Source: Actinomycetota bacterium (lineage in GTDB: Bacteria > Actinomycetota > Thermoleophilia > Gaiellales > Gaiellaceae). Taken from it: a stretch of DNA of 12,313 nucleotides. The DNA lies in assembly GCA_013812465.1 (NCBI GenBank), contig JACCTK010000420.1, positions 1 through 12,313 of the forward strand, in the 5' to 3' direction. Of the stretch, positions 1 through 6,210 are shown in pieces. The notes under the pieces were generated by a model. That model had not been told where the DNA came from and ran no database searches. It saw only the letters and a program-made list of their open reading frames with translations. The translations under genes were made by a program, and so were the position numbers. Numbering within the stretch: the first letter of the stretch is position 1; each line of letters starts with the position of its first letter.

Positions 1-2
1 CC

Positions 3-494
3 GCGCTCGTCCAGCCGCTTCTGGCGCTGACGCTGTCGCCGACGATGATCGACGCCTCGCACCAGACGAACGTGATTCCCGCGCTCTGCGAGGTGACCGT
101 GGACTGCCGTCTGCTTCCGGAGCAGACGCCCGCCGATGCGGAGCTGCTCATCCGCGCCGCGCTCGGAGACGGGGACTACGAGTTGGAGTGGATCAGCGCG
201 ACCGGTGGCACCCGGTCCGACCTGCGCACCCCGCTCTGGGATGCGATCGAGGGCTTTGTCACCGAGATCGAGCCCGCCGCGCGACTCGCGCCGATCGCCT
301 GCCCCGGCTTCACCGACAGCCACTATCTGCGCGAGGCGTACGGCGCCGTCGCGTACGGCTTCTTCCCCATCAAGGAGATGGACGCCGTGGACGCGACCAA
401 GCTCGTGCACTCCGCAAACGAGCGCATCGCCGTGAACGACCTCGACCTCGGTGTCGAGATGCTGCGCGCGACCGCGCGGTCGTTGCTCGGTTAG
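3..494 (+). CDS. M20-family metallopeptidase, C-terminal part (5' end outside window)
   Basis: The frame is open from base 3 to a TAG at 492-494, giving 163 residues. This is the C-terminal third or so of an M20/M25/M40 zinc peptidase (dipeptidase, carboxypeptidase or deacetylase type). What shows it: the stretch NVIPALCEVTVDCRLLPEQT is the typical entry to the dimerisation domain. TDSHYLRE and the late KLVHSANERI match the C-terminal part of the catalytic domain, the His of VHSANE being the usual last metal ligand. An internal ATG at 45 could be mistaken for the start, but SPT and other family-like residues precede it, so the gene enters from upstream. The exact substrate cannot be told from this fragment. 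It converges on the coiled-coil gene, with 48 bp between stops, and shows no link to the sugar-phosphate genes. Confidence 0.9.
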   Translation, partial: ALVQPLLALTLSPTMIDASHQTNVIPALCEVTVDCRLLPEQTPADAELLIRAALGDGDYELEWISATGGTRSDLRTPLWDAIEGFVTEIEPAARLAPIACPGFTDSHYLREAYGAVAYGFFPIKEMDAVDATKLVHSANERIAVNDLDLGVEMLRATARSLLG

Positions 495-506
495 CACGTC
501 GGGGTC

Positions 507-534
507 GGCGAGGCGCGGCAAGCCTCGGCCCTAA
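507..534. repeat. REP-like palindromic repeat, copy 1, between convergent genes
   Basis: CGAGGC at 509-514 pairs with GCCTCG at 522-527 around a 7-nt loop. The right half (517-533, GGCAAGCCTCGGCCCTA) matches 16 of 17 bases of 4808-4824, also between two convergent genes. It has no T-run, so a classical intrinsic terminator is not shown. A dispersed intergenic palindrome or a weak bidirectional terminator are both possible. Confidence 0.5.
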
Positions 535-542
535 GCGGCGGT

Positions 543-1595
543 CTAGCGCTCTTCGACGAGCGGCTGCAGCTCCTGGTCGCGCTGCCCGTAGGGCTTGAGC
601 GCGTCGGCGAGGGACTCTCCGTCGGCCTGGGCGGCTACCGGACCGCTGATCAGCTCCTCGAGCTGCGAGGTCATCCGACGTAGCCCGACGAGCGCCTTCT
701 TCAGCCGCTCTTCGACCGCAATCGACTCTTCGCGCAGCGCCTGCCCGCGCAGCCGGCCTTCTTCCTCGATCCGAAGCGCCATCTGCTCGGCCGCCTCGCG
801 CGTGGCGCGCGCCTGCACCTCGGCGTCGGCGAGCTGCTTTCCGACCTGTTGCTCGGCCTCGCGGCGCCGCTCGGTCGCATAGGTGTCGACCGCGTCTCGC
901 GTGTCGCTGTCGTAGGTCGCAGTGTCGCGGCGGATCTGCTCGGCATCCTCCTTTGTCGCGCGAAGCAGCTCCTCCGCTTCCAACCGCGCATCGGCGCGGA
1001 TCTGCTCCGCTGCCGTCTCGGCGGCGCTCAGGACGCCTGCGACGCGCTCACCGATCTCGGCGTACCCGCTCGAGCCGGAACTGCTCGGTGTCGCCTGTGC
1101 GGCGGGAACATCTCGATCGGCAATCTCGGACACGCGCTCGACCCCTTTGTCTCGCTGGTTGGCAAGCAACATATCGCACTCTGCCGCCTCCTTTGCAAGC
1201 GCGTGGGCGCGGGCGATCAGCTCCTCGGTCGTTTCGGGCGGCGCCGGGGCGGACTTCGGTCGGCGCCTGGCTCGCGCCAGCAGCAGCGCCGCGCAGACGA
1301 CGAGCAGAAGAGCGCCGGCGAAGCCCCCAACCACGGCAAGGTTCCAACCCGTATCCGCGCTGCTCTCCGCTGCGGGGGTTTCGGGAAGCGGAGCAGGATC
1401 CGCGGGCTCCGTCGCCGGAAGGGGCGGAGCCTGCGTCGTCGTCTGAGGATCGAGCGGGAACGCCTCCCAGAGCTTCTCCGGGCTCGGTGGTGGCTGCGTC
1501 TGGGCCGATGCGACGCCGGCCTGGAGCAGGACGAGACAGCCGGTCGCGACGGCGATGCAGGCGCTCGTGAGCCCTCGAGTCTTCGTGGTCGCCAC
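543..1595 (-). CDS. Signal-peptide, single-TM coiled-coil protein of unknown function
   Basis: A 350-residue protein if started at GTG 1595; the frame stays open far upstream, but that part is antisense to pgl and gnd. Residues 1-31 look like a signal peptide: Lys/Arg near the start, a hydrophobic stretch, then GVASA before QTQ. Residues 32-83 are a Pro/Glu/Thr-rich extracytoplasmic linker. Residues 84-106 are a strong membrane segment, followed by an RARRR stop-transfer cluster. From about 120 to 330 the chain is Ala/Glu/Arg-rich heptad-like coiled coil, resembling DivIVA-type or ATP-synthase-b-like tails. The coil would lie in the cytoplasm. It is the last gene of the gnd-pgl operon, 50 bp after pgl, with only a weak ribosome site (GTAAG next to GTG). 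I do not recognise a named family. A polar scaffold or envelope organiser is a guess from architecture alone. The start is the least certain part. Confidence 0.72.
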   Translation of the reverse strand: MATTKTRGLTSACIAVATGCLVLLQAGVASAQTQPPPSPEKLWEAFPLDPQTTTQAPPLPATEPADPAPLPETPAAESSADTGWNLAVVGGFAGALLLVVCAALLLARARRRPKSAPAPPETTEELIARAHALAKEAAECDMLLANQRDKGVERVSEIADRDVPAAQATPSSSGSSGYAEIGERVAGVLSAAETAAEQIRADARLEAEELLRATKEDAEQIRRDTATYDSDTRDAVDTYATERRREAEQQVGKQLADAEVQARATREAAEQMALRIEEEGRLRGQALREESIAVEERLKKALVGLRRMTSQLEELISGPVAAQADGESLADALKPYGQRDQELQPLVEER

Positions 1596-1645
1596 CTTAC
1601 GTCGCTCGGCTGCACGCCGACAAACGCGGGAGCCGGACCATGTGA

Positions 1646-2281
1646 CTAGCGAGAGTTGGCGGCCGCGCGGTCGGCTACCACGAGCTGGGAGGCATTCGCG
1701 ATGCGCGCGGCCGGAATCGAGACGTCTCGCGCGAGCAGGCGCGCGAGAGCGTCGCGCTTCTCGTCTCCGGTGACGAGCCACACGATCTCGCGCGCGGCCT
1801 CGAGCGCCGGATAGGTGAGCGTCATCCGGCGGTGCCCCTGGTATGCGCCGGTGACGGCGACGAGACGATCGCGGATGTCGAGCACGGGATCGCCGGGGAC
1901 GAGCGACGCGGTATGCCCATCCGGGCCGAGGCCGAGATGGACGAGGTCGAAAGCCGCCGGAAGATCTGCGCCGTAGCGCTCGGCTGCCTCCTCGAGATCC
2001 GGCGCCTCGACCGGCATCGGGCGAGCCACACCGGCCGGCAGCTCCTCCACGAGCTGCGTGAGGTTCCGCTCCTCGTCGCCCGCCGGCGCGACGCGTTCGT
2101 CGACCTGGTAAACGGTCACCCGCTGCCACGGGAGGTCCTCCGCGCCGAGCCAGGCCAGTAGCTCGGCCCCGCGGCTCAGCGCGAGCGTGGACGCTCCTTC
2201 CCGCACCCGCTCCGTGATCAGGCTCGCTACTCGCCGCGTCGCAGCGGACGCGTCGTCGTGAACCTCGGTAGCCAGGGTCAC
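1646..2281 (-). CDS. pgl: 6-phosphogluconolactonase (DevB/Pgl type)
   Basis: Hydrolyses 6-phosphogluconolactone to 6-phosphogluconate, the second step of the oxidative pentose phosphate pathway, in the cytosol. 211 residues, short for the family (usually about 225-260). VTVYQVDERVAP (DER at 61-63), LGLGPDGHTASLVPG (catalytic-site motif at 116-130), RMTLTYP and WLVTGDEKRDAL are all family landmarks. The GTG start at 2281 overlaps the gnd stop as GTGA, so translation is probably coupled, and the product order gnd-pgl fits the pathway. The odd point is that the usual phosphate-loop motif SGGSTP after the first strands is replaced by SRGAE (36-40), apparently with a few residues missing. Identification is firm from the other motifs and from context; full activity is inferred. 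Confidence 0.9.
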   Translation of the reverse strand: MTLATEVHDDASAATRRVASLITERVREGASTLALSRGAELLAWLGAEDLPWQRVTVYQVDERVAPAGDEERNLTQLVEELPAGVARPMPVEAPDLEEAAERYGADLPAAFDLVHLGLGPDGHTASLVPGDPVLDIRDRLVAVTGAYQGHRRMTLTYPALEAAREIVWLVTGDEKRDALARLLARDVSIPAARIANASQLVVADRAAANSR

Positions 2282-3312
2282 GGGCGCTTCTCGGCGTGCC
2301 CCCCGAACTCGGCTCGCAGCGCGGAGAGCAGCCGGTTGGCGAAATCAGCCTCGCCTCTCGACGCGAATCGCGAATAGAGCGCTGTCGTGAGAACGGGGGT
2401 CGGGGTGCCCGTATCGATCGCCGCCATCGACGTCCAGCGACCCTCGCCCGAATCCGACACCCGGCCCGCGAAGTCGTCGAGCTCGGGCGAGTCGTGGAGC
2501 GCAGCCGAGGTGAGATCGAGGAGCCACGAAGAGACGACGCTTCCCCTTCGCCACAGCTCCGCGATGGCGCCCAGGTCGAGCTCGTACGTGTAGTGCTCGG
2601 GATGGGCGAGGGGCGCAGTCTCGGCATCCGCCGCTCGCTCGTCGAGGCCCGCGCCGGCGTGGCGCAAGAGATCGAAACCCTCGGCGTAGGCGGCCATCAG
2701 CCCGTACTCGATCCCGTTGTGCACCATCTTCACGAAGTGGCCCGCGCCGCTCCCGCCACAGTGGAGGTAGCCCTGCTCCTCCGCCGCGGGAGCCCCGGAT
2801 CTCGACCTGCTCCGGGGAGCCGCCTCGGCGCCGGGCGCCAACGAGGCGAAGATCGGCTCCAGGCGGGAGAACGCTTGCTCGTCGCCGCCGATCATCAGGC
2901 AGAAGCCGCGCTCGCGGCCGAAGATCCCACCGCTCGTCCCGCAGTCGAGGTACGCGATCTCGCGGGGCGCCAGCTCACCGGCTCGACGGATGTCGTCCGC
3001 GTAGTGCGTGTTGCCCCCGTCGATGATCGCGTCGCCCGGCTCGAGCTGCGCCGCGACCTCCCATACGACCGCTTCCGTGATCGCTCCGGCGGGGAGCATG
3101 AGCCAGACCGCGCGAGGCGGCTCGAGCAGCGAGACGAGCTCCTCGACGGAGGCTGCGCCCGTTCCACCGTCCGCGACCAATACCTCGATCGGCTCAGGGT
3201 TTCGGTTGTGTCCAACGATCCGGTGGCCGTCCCTCAGGAGCCGGTTCGCCATGTTGCCACCCATGCGTCCGAGGCCGACCATCCCGAGCTGCAGCGGTGT
3301 CTGAGTTGCCAC
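2278..3312 (-). CDS. gnd: 6-phosphogluconate dehydrogenase, decarboxylating, short YqeC/GndA type
   Basis: Oxidatively decarboxylates 6-phosphogluconate to ribulose-5-phosphate and CO2 with reduction of NAD(P). 344 residues, the short class (about 300-340) rather than the 470-residue E. coli class. The Rossmann motif GLGRMG is at 13-18 and DGGN at 98-101. GTSGGIFG, CLMIGGDEQAF and GAGHFVKMVHNGIEYG follow, with the probable catalytic Lys at 195 and Glu at 202. The C-terminal helical domain carries WRRGSVVSSWLLDL. The start is set by a perfect AAAGGAG (3318-3324) five bases before GTG 3312; a 13-codon upstream extension lacks such support. After the second strand it reads GHNRNPE, with Asn-Arg where NAD-using relatives usually have an Asp, suggesting a lean to NADP (inference). 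First gene of the minus-strand operon, divergent from zwf. Confidence 0.95.
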   Translation of the reverse strand: MATQTPLQLGMVGLGRMGGNMANRLLRDGHRIVGHNRNPEPIEVLVADGGTGAASVEELVSLLEPPRAVWLMLPAGAITEAVVWEVAAQLEPGDAIIDGGNTHYADDIRRAGELAPREIAYLDCGTSGGIFGRERGFCLMIGGDEQAFSRLEPIFASLAPGAEAAPRSRSRSGAPAAEEQGYLHCGGSGAGHFVKMVHNGIEYGLMAAYAEGFDLLRHAGAGLDERAADAETAPLAHPEHYTYELDLGAIAELWRRGSVVSSWLLDLTSAALHDSPELDDFAGRVSDSGEGRWTSMAAIDTGTPTPVLTTALYSRFASRGEADFANRLLSALRAEFGGHAEKRP

Positions 3313-3317
3313 TCTCG

Positions 3318-3324
3318 CTCCTTT
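3318..3324 (-). promoter_or_regulatory. Ribosome binding site of gnd
   Basis: AAAGGAG on the minus strand, five bases before GTG 3312. It is the best Shine-Dalgarno site in the window, and it decides the gnd start over an in-frame candidate 39 bases further upstream. Confidence 0.8.
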
Positions 3325-3361
3325 CCGCGAGCATCCCTGTCCGTGCGACACGTTACGCGGC

Positions 3362-3368
3362 GAGGAGG
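3362..3368 (+). promoter_or_regulatory. Ribosome binding site of zwf
   Basis: GAGGAGG sits six bases before GTG 3375. This favours that start over an ATG at 3297 in the same frame, which would overlap the gnd coding sequence and add a non-homologous Arg/Leu-rich extension. Confidence 0.75.
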
Positions 3369-3374
3369 CTCCAC

Positions 3375-4760
3375 GTGAGCGAGACTGCAGACGCGCTCGT
3401 CGTCTTCGGTATCACCGGCGACCTTGCGCGCAAGATGACGGTTCCCGCGCTCTACCGGTTGACCGAGCAAGGGCTCCTGACCTGCTCCGTTATCGGAGTC
3501 GGACGCCGCGCGCTGCGCGACGACGAGCTGGCCGAGCAGGCGCGCGAGTCGGTGCAGGCCGCGGTCGACGACGTTGACGAGAAGACGCTCGACGACCTTC
3601 TCTCTCGTCTTCGCTACATCGGAGGAGACGCCGAGGACGGCTCGCTCTACGACCGGTTGCGAGAGGCCTTGGGGGATTCCGCCGCGCCCGTCTTCTACCT
3701 CGCCACACCTCCCTCGATGTTCCTCGAGATCGCGGAGGAGCTCGCCGGCGCCGGGCTGGCGGACAACGCGCGACTCGTGGTCGAGAAGCCGTTCGGCTCC
3801 GATCTCCGCTCGGCGCGTGAGCTGAACGAGCGGCTGACGGCGATCTTCCCCGAGGATCGCCTCTACCGCATCGACCACTTCCTGGGGAAGGAGCCTGTCC
3901 AGGACATCATCTACCTGCGCTTCGCAAACGCGCTCTTCGAGCCCGTGTGGAGCCGTGAGGACGTCGACTCGATCCAGATCACGCTGGCCGAGGACTTTGG
4001 AGTCGAGGGGCGCGGCTCGTTCTACGACAACGTCGGGGCGATCCGGGACGTCGTCCAGAACCATCTGCTGCAGGTGCTCGCGCTCGCCGCGATGGAGCCT
4101 CCCTCGGGTGGCGAGGATGCGATCCCCCGGCGTCGTCTCGACGTCTTCCGGGCGATGCCTGCGATCAATCCCGACAACGCCGTGCTCGGACAGTACGAGG
4201 GGTATCGGGAGATCGAAGGCGTGGCTCCGAAGTCCGACACCGAGACGTTCGTCGCCCTCCGTCTCGAGATCGAGAACTGGCGCTGGGCGGGAATTCCGAT
4301 CTTCATCCGCGCCGGCAAGACGCTTCCGGTGTCGGCCACCGAGGTCGTCGTCCGTCTGCAGCGGGTTCCTCAGCTTCGGTGGGGATCGCACCGGCTCCGC
4401 ACGCCGGGCAACGACGACATCGTCCTCCGCGTGGGCCGCAACTCCGGCGTCACGATCGGCATTCGCGCCAAGACACCCGGCAAAGAGGTCTCGCAGCCGG
4501 TCTCACTCGATCTCGACTTCACCGACGAGCTCGGGGAGCCGCCCGAGCCGTATGAGCGCCTGCTGGCCGACGCTTTGCGCGGAGACAGCACGCTCTTTCC
4601 CCGCTGGGACGTCATCGAGGAGACCTGGCGCATCGTCCAGCCCCTGCTCGACGCTCCGCCGCCGCTCGAGCGCTACAGGCAGGGAACCTGGGGCCCGGCG
4701 AGCGCCGACCTGCTCGCCGCGCAGAACGGCGGCTGGCGCATACCGGGCGGCGGTGGCTAG
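3375..4760 (+). CDS. zwf: Glucose-6-phosphate 1-dehydrogenase
   Basis: Oxidises glucose-6-phosphate to 6-phosphogluconolactone with NADP, the entry step of the oxidative pentose phosphate pathway. 461 residues from GTG 3375, slightly shorter than the usual 480-510. The dinucleotide-binding motif GITGDLARK is at 12-20. VEKPFGSDL follows, then the active-site signature RIDHFLGKE at 165-173 with the catalytic His at 168. GSFYDNVGAIRDVVQNHLLQ and IRAGKTLP are standard G6PD blocks, so the enzyme looks complete. It stands alone on the plus strand, divergent from gnd-pgl, so all three oxidative-branch enzymes share one 62-bp control region. The end converges on rpiA with 61 bp between. Confidence 0.97.
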   Translation: MSETADALVVFGITGDLARKMTVPALYRLTEQGLLTCSVIGVGRRALRDDELAEQARESVQAAVDDVDEKTLDDLLSRLRYIGGDAEDGSLYDRLREALGDSAAPVFYLATPPSMFLEIAEELAGAGLADNARLVVEKPFGSDLRSARELNERLTAIFPEDRLYRIDHFLGKEPVQDIIYLRFANALFEPVWSREDVDSIQITLAEDFGVEGRGSFYDNVGAIRDVVQNHLLQVLALAAMEPPSGGEDAIPRRRLDVFRAMPAINPDNAVLGQYEGYREIEGVAPKSDTETFVALRLEIENWRWAGIPIFIRAGKTLPVSATEVVVRLQRVPQLRWGSHRLRTPGNDDIVLRVGRNSGVTIGIRAKTPGKEVSQPVSLDLDFTDELGEPPEPYERLLADALRGDSTLFPRWDVIEETWRIVQPLLDAPPPLERYRQGTWGPASADLLAAQNGGWRIPGGGG

Positions 4761-4805
4761 GAGTCGCGGCTCTCGTCCTCTCGCTCGTCCTCGGGGATGG
4801 AAACT

Positions 4806-4824
4806 GAGGCAAGCCTCGCCCCTA
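4806..4824. repeat. REP-like palindromic repeat, copy 2, overlapping the rpiA stop codon
   Basis: GAGGC (4806-4810) and GCCTC (4813-4817) form a 5-bp palindrome. The segment 4808-4824 (GGCAAGCCTCGCCCCTA) matches copy 1 at 517-533 in 16 of 17 bases. The final CTA is the rpiA stop (TAG on the minus strand). The left arm upstream of 4806 looks decayed. Like copy 1, it lies between the ends of two convergent genes. Confidence 0.5.
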
Positions 4825-5478
4825 CGCCGGCGTGAGTCGCTCCACGCTGTCGTCGCGTCCGACGAGAACCTCGGAGACGAGGTCGGGCGGGAAGAGCCCG
4901 TGCTCCACGATGCCCGGCGTCCAGGAGAGCAGAGCGGCGAGCTCGGCGGGGTCAGCGACCGACCCGATCCAGTCGGCTAGCACGCCTCCGTCCGGTGTCG
5001 TTTGCGCGTCACGAAGCCGCACCGTCCCGAGTCGCGCGACTGTCGCCGCGGCCCCGAACGCCAGCAGCTCGAGAGGAATTGGCGGCGCGAGCTCGTCGAC
5101 AAGCTTGTCCGAGGAGACGATGACGACAAAGCGCTCGGCCGCCGCCGCCACGACCTTCTCTCGCGTATGGGCGCCGCCCCCTCCCTTCACGACCCAGCGA
5201 TCGCGCGCGACCTGATCCGCGCCGTCCACTGCGATGTCGAGTCGTGCGAGCGTCTCGCCCGCTGCGAACGGCGCGACGCGAAGGCCGAGATCGCGCGCCG
5301 CCGCCTCCGTCGCCGGCGAGGTCGCGACGCACTCGAGGTCGAGCCCGCGGGCGGCGAGGGCGCGCAGGAAGTGTCCGGCGGTGGATCCTGTGCCGAGACC
5401 TACCTTCATTCCATCCTCGAGCAGGTCCGCCGCCGCCTCACCGGCAAGCTGCTTCTCCCGCTCGGTGTCGGTGCTCAC
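4822..5478 (-). CDS. rpiA: Ribose-5-phosphate isomerase A
   Basis: Interconverts ribulose-5-phosphate and ribose-5-phosphate, feeding nucleotide synthesis. 218 residues from GTG 5478, normal for RpiA. GLGTGST is at 27-33 (phosphate loop) and TSPATE at 53-58. DGADQV at 85-90 carries the two conserved Asp, and VVKGGGGAHTREK at 96-108 the conserved Lys98 and Glu107, so the expected catalytic set is present. The usual Glu after DGAD is Gln here. A GTG at 5511 would add 11 residues but would overlap the rpe promoter region. No Shine-Dalgarno precedes either start, whereas a TAGGGT hexamer lies ten bases before GTG 5478, so the message may be nearly leaderless. Single gene, divergent from rpe. Confidence 0.95.
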   Translation of the reverse strand: MSTDTEREKQLAGEAAADLLEDGMKVGLGTGSTAGHFLRALAARGLDLECVATSPATEAAARDLGLRVAPFAAGETLARLDIAVDGADQVARDRWVVKGGGGAHTREKVVAAAAERFVVIVSSDKLVDELAPPIPLELLAFGAAATVARLGTVRLRDAQTTPDGGVLADWIGSVADPAELAALLSWTPGIVEHGLFPPDLVSEVLVGRDDSVERLTPA

Positions 5479-5517
5479 GTCGAGCGCAACCCTACGTCCA
5501 CTACCGTGCACGAGGCG
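5479..5517. promoter_or_regulatory. Compact bidirectional promoter between rpiA and rpe
   Basis: Only 39 bp separate the two starts. On the plus strand TACCGT (5502-5507) is followed by ten bases and the ATG of rpe. On the minus strand TAGGGT (5494-5489) is followed by ten bases and the GTG of rpiA. Both fit the TANNNT -10 pattern common in actinobacteria. Neither gene has a well-placed Shine-Dalgarno, which fits transcripts with leaders of only a few bases. No clear -35 boxes are seen. Confidence 0.5.
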
Positions 5518-6210
5518 ATGGGCTGGAGCGACTGGGCACGCGGGGTCGAGGTCGAGCCGTCGATCTACGCTGCGGACTTCTCGCGGCTAGGTGAGCAGCT
5601 CGGCGCGCTGGTCGAAGCGGGCGCCAGAGTCTTCCATTTCGATGCCGGCGACGGCCACTTCATTCCGGAGATCACCATCGGCCCTGTCGTTCTCACCTCG
5701 ATCTCGCCGCTGGTGCACGCATGGGGCGGTGTGCTCGACTGCCATCTGATGGTCGAGCGGCCCGAGCGTCACTTCGAGGCGGTCGCCGACGCGGGGGGTG
5801 ACAGCGTCACCTTTCACGTGGAGGCGTGCGCGGATCCGGCGGGCGCGATCGCCAAGGCTCGCTCGTGCGGGCTCGGCGTGGGAGTCGCCTTCAGTCCCGA
5901 CACTCCGGTAGAGGACGCGGTCAACGCCGCCGAGGGCGCCGACCTCGTCCTTTGCATGTCGATTCACCCGGGCTATTCGGGGCAAGCGTTCATGCCGGAG
6001 GCAGCGTCGCGAATCGCGAAGCTCAGGGCGCTCTTGCCCGATCGAACACGGGTGCAAGTCGACGGGGGCATCAACCTCGACACCGCCCGCCAGGCAACCG
6101 AAGCAGGCGCCGATCTCCTGGTCGCCGGAAGCGCGATCTTCTGGCACGACGATCCGGCGGACGCGTTCGCCGCGCTCGCGGACTCCGTCGCGGAGGGAGC
6201 TCGTGGCTGA
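5518..6210 (+). CDS. rpe: Ribulose-phosphate 3-epimerase
   Basis: Interconverts ribulose-5-phosphate and xylulose-5-phosphate, linking the oxidative and non-oxidative branches. 230 residues from ATG 5518, as expected for this TIM-barrel family. VEPSIYAADFSRLGEQ is the typical start. FHFDAGDGHF supplies His40 and Asp42, CHLMVERP gives His76 and VQVDGGI gives Asp182; these are the metal-binding and acid/base residues. Two blocks differ from the common form: DAGDGHFIPE for DVMDGHFVPN, and SIHPGYSGQ for NPGFGGQ. These could mark a lineage variant. A GTG at 5506 is an alternative start but would overlap the presumed -10. First gene of the long plus-strand run; its end overlaps pgi by 8 nt. Confidence 0.94.
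   Translation: MGWSDWARGVEVEPSIYAADFSRLGEQLGALVEAGARVFHFDAGDGHFIPEITIGPVVLTSISPLVHAWGGVLDCHLMVERPERHFEAVADAGGDSVTFHVEACADPAGAIAKARSCGLGVGVAFSPDTPVEDAVNAAEGADLVLCMSIHPGYSGQAFMPEAASRIAKLRALLPDRTRVQVDGGINLDTARQATEAGADLLVAGSAIFWHDDPADAFAALADSVAEGARG
6192..6199 (+). promoter_or_regulatory. Ribosome binding site of pgi inside the rpe end
   Basis: GGAGGGAG lies within the last codons of rpe, just before GTG 6203. It supports GTG 6203 as the pgi start and translation coupled to rpe. Confidence 0.7.

Larger units (their letters stand above)
3313..3374. promoter_or_regulatory. Divergent gnd / zwf promoter region
   Basis: These 62 bp separate the two start codons, so both transcripts should begin here or just inside the opposite gene. 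On the minus strand TAACGT (3355-3350) is a possible -10 for gnd, leaving a leader that carries the AAAGGAG. I see no convincing -10 for zwf on the plus strand and no clear operator. The promoter role is inferred mainly from the layout. Confidence 0.45.

Noticed and set aside
1596..2627. Long open frame extending the coiled-coil gene upstream to give about 694 residues
   Set aside because: It is Arg/Ser/Pro-rich and antisense or out of frame to the well-supported pgl and gnd genes. The signal peptide at 1595 marks the real N-terminus.
2773..2823. Arg-Ser-rich segment (residues 164-180) in Gnd as an abnormal insertion
   Set aside because: Short-type Gnd proteins commonly have a variable Pro/Arg-rich loop between LAPG and GYLHCG, as far as I recall, so this is probably normal.
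3234..4391. 385-codon open frame antisense to zwf
   Set aside because: High GC keeps stops rare on the opposite strand. It has no recognisable domain, and zwf is unambiguous.
4761..4805. CTCGTCCTC direct repeat and GAG/CTC hairpin after zwf as a terminator
   Set aside because: The stem is only about three pairs and no T-run follows; too weak to annotate.
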